This document shows positions 60,811 to 64,000 of a stretch of DNA of 64,000 bases, piece after piece. How positions within the stretch are numbered: the stretch's first letter is position 1; each line of letters begins with the position of its first letter. Under the pieces are notes generated by a model. The model did no database searches. It saw nothing but the letters and a program-made list of their open reading frames with translations, and was not told where the DNA came from. Position numbers and translations under genes: made by a program. Source of the stretch: DATMBF01 sp035559595 (GTDB lineage: Bacteria; Bacteroidota; Ignavibacteria; UBA10030); assembly GCA_035559595.1 (NCBI GenBank), contig DATMBF010000033.1, positions 1 to 64,000 of the forward strand. The letters are read 5' to 3'.

Positions 60811-60822
60811 GAAACACCTCGC

Positions 60823-61914
60823 CTATCGTTTCTTCTTCAACTTCTCCTTCGCACTCGCGTATCCAGGTTTGAGGATTTTGTAGATGATGTTGATTCGCTG
60901 CTTGTAGGGGATAAAGGCGCTCTTCATGGCATTGATGGTCAGTTTCTCGAGGTCCTCTATCGTCAGCCCGAAAACATCCACAGCAGTAGCATATTCGTCG
61001 CTCAGCGTAATATTGCTCATCAATCGGTCGTCGGTATTGAGCGTAACTCTAAACTTATAGCGATAATACACCCCGAACGGATGATCCTCCAGCTTTTCCA
61101 CAGCGCCCGTGTGAACGTTGCTCGTGAGGCAGATTTCGAGAGGGATACGTTTGTCGAGAACGTACTGCGCGAGTGTTCCCATGCTCATCACCTGGCCATC
61201 CTTCAACTTCATATCCTCGATCAGTCGCGTTGCATGTCCGATCCGGTGCGCACCGCACCACTGAATCGCCTGCCAGATTGATTCCTTCCCAAATGCTTCC
61301 CCTGCATGGATGGTAATGTTGAAATTTTCCCTCTGAATATAGTGAAATGCATCGACATGCTTCTTCGGCGGGTATCCTCCCTCTTCCCCTGCCAGATCGA
61401 ATCCCACAACTCCCTGGTTTCGGAAATCCACAGCGAGCTCGGCAATTTCTTGAGAGATAGAAGGCTTCATGTTCCGCATTGCACAGAGGATCAATCCATA
61501 TTCAACGCCGAAATCTTTTTTCCCACGCTCAAGTCCTTCGAGAACCGATTTCACAACCGTCTCCCAGTGCAGCCCCTTCTGTGTATGAAACACGGGCGCG
61601 AATCGCGTCTCTACATACACGACTCCATCGTTCTTCATGTCCTCCATCATTTCATAGGCTACTCGTTCGAGCGCTTCTTCAGTTTGCATAACGCCGCAGG
61701 TATGCTCAAAGCCCTCGAGAAAGAGCGGGAGACTGCCCCTCGTAGCCCCGCGATGGAACCATTCTGCCAGATCCCCCGCATCAGTGGTCGGAAGTTTTTT
61801 GTATCCGATGTCTTTCGCAAGCTCGATAACGGTCGATGGACGCACACCGCCGTCGAGATGATCATGGAGAAGAACTTTCGGCAAGGTTCGGATGAAATCT
61901 TTTTTGAGTTTCAT
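60823..61914 (-). CDS. add: Adenosine deaminase
   Basis: Zinc enzyme converting adenosine to inosine. The 363-residue product has the metal motif HDHLDG (His17, His19), HAGEAFG with metal His, HRIGHATR with catalytic His, and LNTDDRLMS with the metal Asp. The NTDDRLMS form is typical of one bacterial ADA branch. The gene starts nine bases after hutH and ends 12 bases before the MBL hydrolase, in one transcript. Related adenine or aminofutalosine deaminases share the fold, so a shift in specificity cannot be excluded. Confidence 0.9.
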   Translation of the reverse strand: MKLKKDFIRTLPKVLLHDHLDGGVRPSTVIELAKDIGYKKLPTTDAGDLAEWFHRGATRGSLPLFLEGFEHTCGVMQTEEALERVAYEMMEDMKNDGVVYVETRFAPVFHTQKGLHWETVVKSVLEGLERGKKDFGVEYGLILCAMRNMKPSISQEIAELAVDFRNQGVVGFDLAGEEGGYPPKKHVDAFHYIQRENFNITIHAGEAFGKESIWQAIQWCGAHRIGHATRLIEDMKLKDGQVMSMGTLAQYVLDKRIPLEICLTSNVHTGAVEKLEDHPFGVYYRYKFRVTLNTDDRLMSNITLSDEYATAVDVFGLTIEDLEKLTINAMKSAFIPYKQRINIIYKILKPGYASAKEKLKKKR

Positions 61915-61923
61915 AATAATGAA

Positions 61924-63486
61924 CTATTGCAGTACTCCAATGTGCTTTTCAACAGCTTTGATGAGGGAAGAATCTCTGACAAGCTTCACGGCTTTGTGAA
62001 TGTCATCATACAGAACTCGGTCTTCCTCAAGGTACGGAATGCGGCTTCGAATTGCTTGATACGCAGCCTCTGTTCCCTTGCCCGCCTTCATCGGCGTCGT
62101 CCCGTTGATCCTTCGCGCAAAATCTAACCCTTGTGCGCCGCAGAGCGCTTCAATCGCCAGAACAGTTTGAACATTGTCGAGAACCTTCCACACCTTGTGG
62201 GCTCCAATCGAACCCATGCTGTTGTGGTCTTCCTGATTTGCGGATGTGGGGATGGAATCGACACTTGCCGGGTGACAGAGTACCTTGTTCTCTGAAACAA
62301 GAGAAGCCGCCGTATATTGAGCAATCATCAATCCTGAGTGAAGTCCGCCCTTCTCCGTTAGAAACCGTGGGAGGCCGCTCAACGTGCCATTGACGAGGCG
62401 CTCAATCCTTCGTTCTGCAATATTTGCAAGCTCGGCAAGCCCGATAGCCAGAAAATCCAGCGCCAAGGCAATCGGCTGGCCGTGGAAGTTTCCCCCTTCA
62501 AGATGAATTCGCTCATCGGGAAGAATCAAGGGGTTATCCGTGGCCGAGTTCATTTCAATCGAGACGATCTGACTAACGTACTCTATGGCATCCCGTGACG
62601 CTCCATGCACCTGAGGGATGCACCGCAGAGAGTATGCATCCTGCACACGCGGGTCATCATATCGGTGGGATTCGCGAATTTCACTCCCTTTCATCATCGC
62701 TCTCAAGTTTCGAGCGACAGCCCTCTGGCCTTTGTATGGACGAAGGCGGTGAATGCGATCATCATACGGTGTGTCGCTTCCGCGGAGCGCCTCAACACTG
62801 AGCGCCCCAGTGATGTCCGCGACTTTGGCAAGATTGCGACCCCGCCAGGCAGCAAGTGCGGCATAGGCCGTCATCATCTGCGTACCGTTAATAAGCGCGA
62901 GCCCTTCTTTTGCTGAAAGCCGAAGAGGGTGCAGCTTTGCCCGTTGCAGTGCGGTTCCCGAATCGGTTATCGTTCGTTCCTTTCCTGTCGTCACCCATAC
63001 TTTCCCTTTTCCCATCATGGCAAGGACAAGATGTGCGAGCTGTACAAGATCGCCGCTCGCTCCAACGGAGCCCTGCATGGGAATGACCGGAAGAATGTCG
63101 AGGTTGATCATCCGAACGAGAAGCTCGAGCGTCTCCAACCGAATACCAGAGTATCCCTTTGCCAGCGCATTGGCCCGTAACACCATCATCGCCCGGACAA
63201 TGTCAGGAGGCAGGGGATCGCCGGCACCTGCGGCGTGGCTCAGAATAAGATTTTCCTGTAGCTCTTCGATGTGAGAGCGACTGATCCGAACATTCGCGAA
63301 TTCGCCGAAGCCCGTCGTGACGCCGTACACGGTTTCGCCCGATGCAACCCATTCTTCAACGAGGCGTTGCGCTTTCTTAACCCGCTTGCGCGCAGTGGCT
63401 GAAAGCAAGACACCCTCGTGCTCATAGACGACATTCGCGAGGACGTCGAGCGTGAGGGAGTTACCATCGAGGGGGTATTGTTTCAT
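61924..63486 (-). CDS. hutH: Histidine ammonia-lyase
   Basis: Removes ammonia from histidine to give urocanate. The product is 520 residues from ATG 63486, which follows a candidate promoter at 63518-63546. The ATG is favoured over one at 63561, upstream of that promoter. The Ala-Ser-Gly that forms the MIO cofactor is at 143-145 in GSVGASGDLVQLAH. Other family blocks are YGVTTGFGEF, the DNPLI region and TSANQEDHNSMGS, the latter typical of histidine rather than phenylalanine lyases. The usual hutU, hutI and hutG are not adjacent. Confidence 0.92.
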   Translation of the reverse strand: MKQYPLDGNSLTLDVLANVVYEHEGVLLSATARKRVKKAQRLVEEWVASGETVYGVTTGFGEFANVRISRSHIEELQENLILSHAAGAGDPLPPDIVRAMMVLRANALAKGYSGIRLETLELLVRMINLDILPVIPMQGSVGASGDLVQLAHLVLAMMGKGKVWVTTGKERTITDSGTALQRAKLHPLRLSAKEGLALINGTQMMTAYAALAAWRGRNLAKVADITGALSVEALRGSDTPYDDRIHRLRPYKGQRAVARNLRAMMKGSEIRESHRYDDPRVQDAYSLRCIPQVHGASRDAIEYVSQIVSIEMNSATDNPLILPDERIHLEGGNFHGQPIALALDFLAIGLAELANIAERRIERLVNGTLSGLPRFLTEKGGLHSGLMIAQYTAASLVSENKVLCHPASVDSIPTSANQEDHNSMGSIGAHKVWKVLDNVQTVLAIEALCGAQGLDFARRINGTTPMKAGKGTEAAYQAIRSRIPYLEEDRVLYDDIHKAVKLVRDSSLIKAVEKHIGVLQ

Positions 63487-63517
63487 GGAAGGCTGCGCAT
63501 CTCCTGAACGGTTTTGC

Positions 63518-63546
63518 AATGTAGTTGAGGGTCTTTTGAAATTCAA
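63518..63546 (-). promoter_or_regulatory. Candidate promoter of the hutH operon
   Basis: Minus strand TTGAAT (63541-63546), 17-base spacer, TACATT (63518-63523), 31 bases before the ATG at 63486. Confidence 0.5.
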
Positions 63547-63571
63547 CACGATTTCGATCACAAATCAAGAA

Positions 63572-63600
63572 TTGACTTTGGGGGTGATTCTCTTTATCAT
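63572..63600 (+). promoter_or_regulatory. Candidate promoter of the response regulator gene
   Basis: TTGACT (63572-63577), 17-base spacer, TATCAT (63595-63600), divergent from the hutH promoter. Confidence 0.55.
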
Positions 63601-63663
63601 TTCTCTGCAAGAATAGAGAGTCGCGGGATAACGTTGCCCTACTCGAGAGTTCCCGCTGTCCCC

Positions 63664-64000
63664 ATGGATCAACAAAATACGATCAACATACTCATTGCTG
63701 ATGACGAGGACGGCTTGAGAGGTACTCTTGCCGCCTGGCTCGGTGACGAAGGATTCCTGGTCGAACAAGCTGCCGATGGCCTTGAGGCAATCAAGAAGGT
63801 CCAATCGAAGGACTTCGACATCGCTCTGCTGGACATCAAGATGCCCGGCGCGAATGGGCTTGAGGTTCTTCGCTACATCAAGAAGAACTCCAATCCCACC
63901 GAAGTCGTTATGATGACCGGCATGAGCGATGTGAGCATGGCCGTCGAAGCGATGAAACTGGGCGCTCGCGAGTACCTCACCAAACCGCTCGATATGGATC
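63664..64000 (+). CDS. Response regulator, partial (receiver domain only)
   Basis: The gene starts at ATG 63664 and runs off the right edge after 112 codons. The receiver domain is complete to about this point: acidic pair in LIADDEDGLR, phospho-acceptor Asp in LLDIKMPGANGLEVLR, Thr in VVMMTGMSDVS and Lys in YLTKPLD. The strong resemblance to NtrC-type receivers (short linker ending KPLD) suggests an AAA/sigma-54 output may follow, but that cannot be seen. Its partner kinase is not adjacent on the visible side. Confidence 0.93.
   Translation, partial: MDQQNTINILIADDEDGLRGTLAAWLGDEGFLVEQAADGLEAIKKVQSKDFDIALLDIKMPGANGLEVLRYIKKNSNPTEVVMMTGMSDVSMAVEAMKLGAREYLTKPLDMD

Overview
This window looks like chromosomal DNA of a Gram-negative bacterium from the Bacteroidota/Chlorobiota/Ignavibacteriota side of the FCB group. 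Supporting signs are two tandem SusC/SusD outer-membrane uptake pairs, a DUF5916 barrel protein, a patatin-Omp85 fusion, a BatA-type protein, and an F-type ATP synthase operon (atpB-E-F-H-A-G order) without the beta and epsilon genes. Most genes carry good Shine-Dalgarno sequences, and many upstream regions show a TTGnnn-17-TAnnTT promoter. That fits a Chlorobiota/Ignavibacteriota-like lineage better than classical Bacteroidota. The species cannot be named from sequence alone. No tRNA, rRNA, CRISPR array, transposase, integrase or phage gene was seen, and almost all content is core-type chromosomal genes.

Layout. 1-263: start of an exported protein running off the left edge. 425-7309: ten-gene minus-strand operon (M23 peptidase, bactofilin, AtpZ, AtpI-like, atpB, E, F, H, A, G) with a recognisable promoter and terminator. 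7359-11883: glycosyltransferase, then divergent alpha/beta hydrolase and large membrane M28 peptidase. 12130-22013: two SusC/SusD operons sharing a conserved promoter and leader, with a small lipoprotein gene between them. 22137-23844: an operon of a CsgG/LpoB-like exported protein and an unusual protein with two carboxypeptidase-regulatory-like domains and a TonB plug but no barrel. 23845-30672: rlmD, DUF5916 protein, and an ECF sigma / zinc-finger-HEAT anti-sigma / DUF4097 operon. 30832-38211: phosphohexomutase, lipoprotein and enolase in one operon, then a membrane metallopeptidase-TPR protein and murA. 38212-38653: gene-free repeat-bearing stretch with an unassigned terminator. 38763-43613: purA with an orphan histidine kinase, then secreted M28 and M20 hydrolases. 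43619-49735: small membrane proteins, agmatinase, an M49 peptidase lipoprotein, thyA-folA. 49740-56042: MarC, a short unknown, a PDZ/membrane/GAF/PP2C phosphatase, patatin-Omp85. 56158-63486: BatA-like protein with hflX, then hutH-add-MBL hydrolase-lipoprotein. 63664-end: a response regulator cut by the right edge.

How the genes fit together. Several operons concern the envelope: wall hydrolase and bactofilin with the ATP synthase, murA, outer-membrane uptake, and exported peptidases. The rest is housekeeping: energy, nucleotide and folate metabolism, glycolysis, rRNA methylation, histidine and adenosine breakdown. The least explained items are the barrel-less plug protein with its CsgG-like partner, the shared SusC leaders, the anti-sigma-HEAT fusion, and the intergenic terminator/repeat region upstream of purA.
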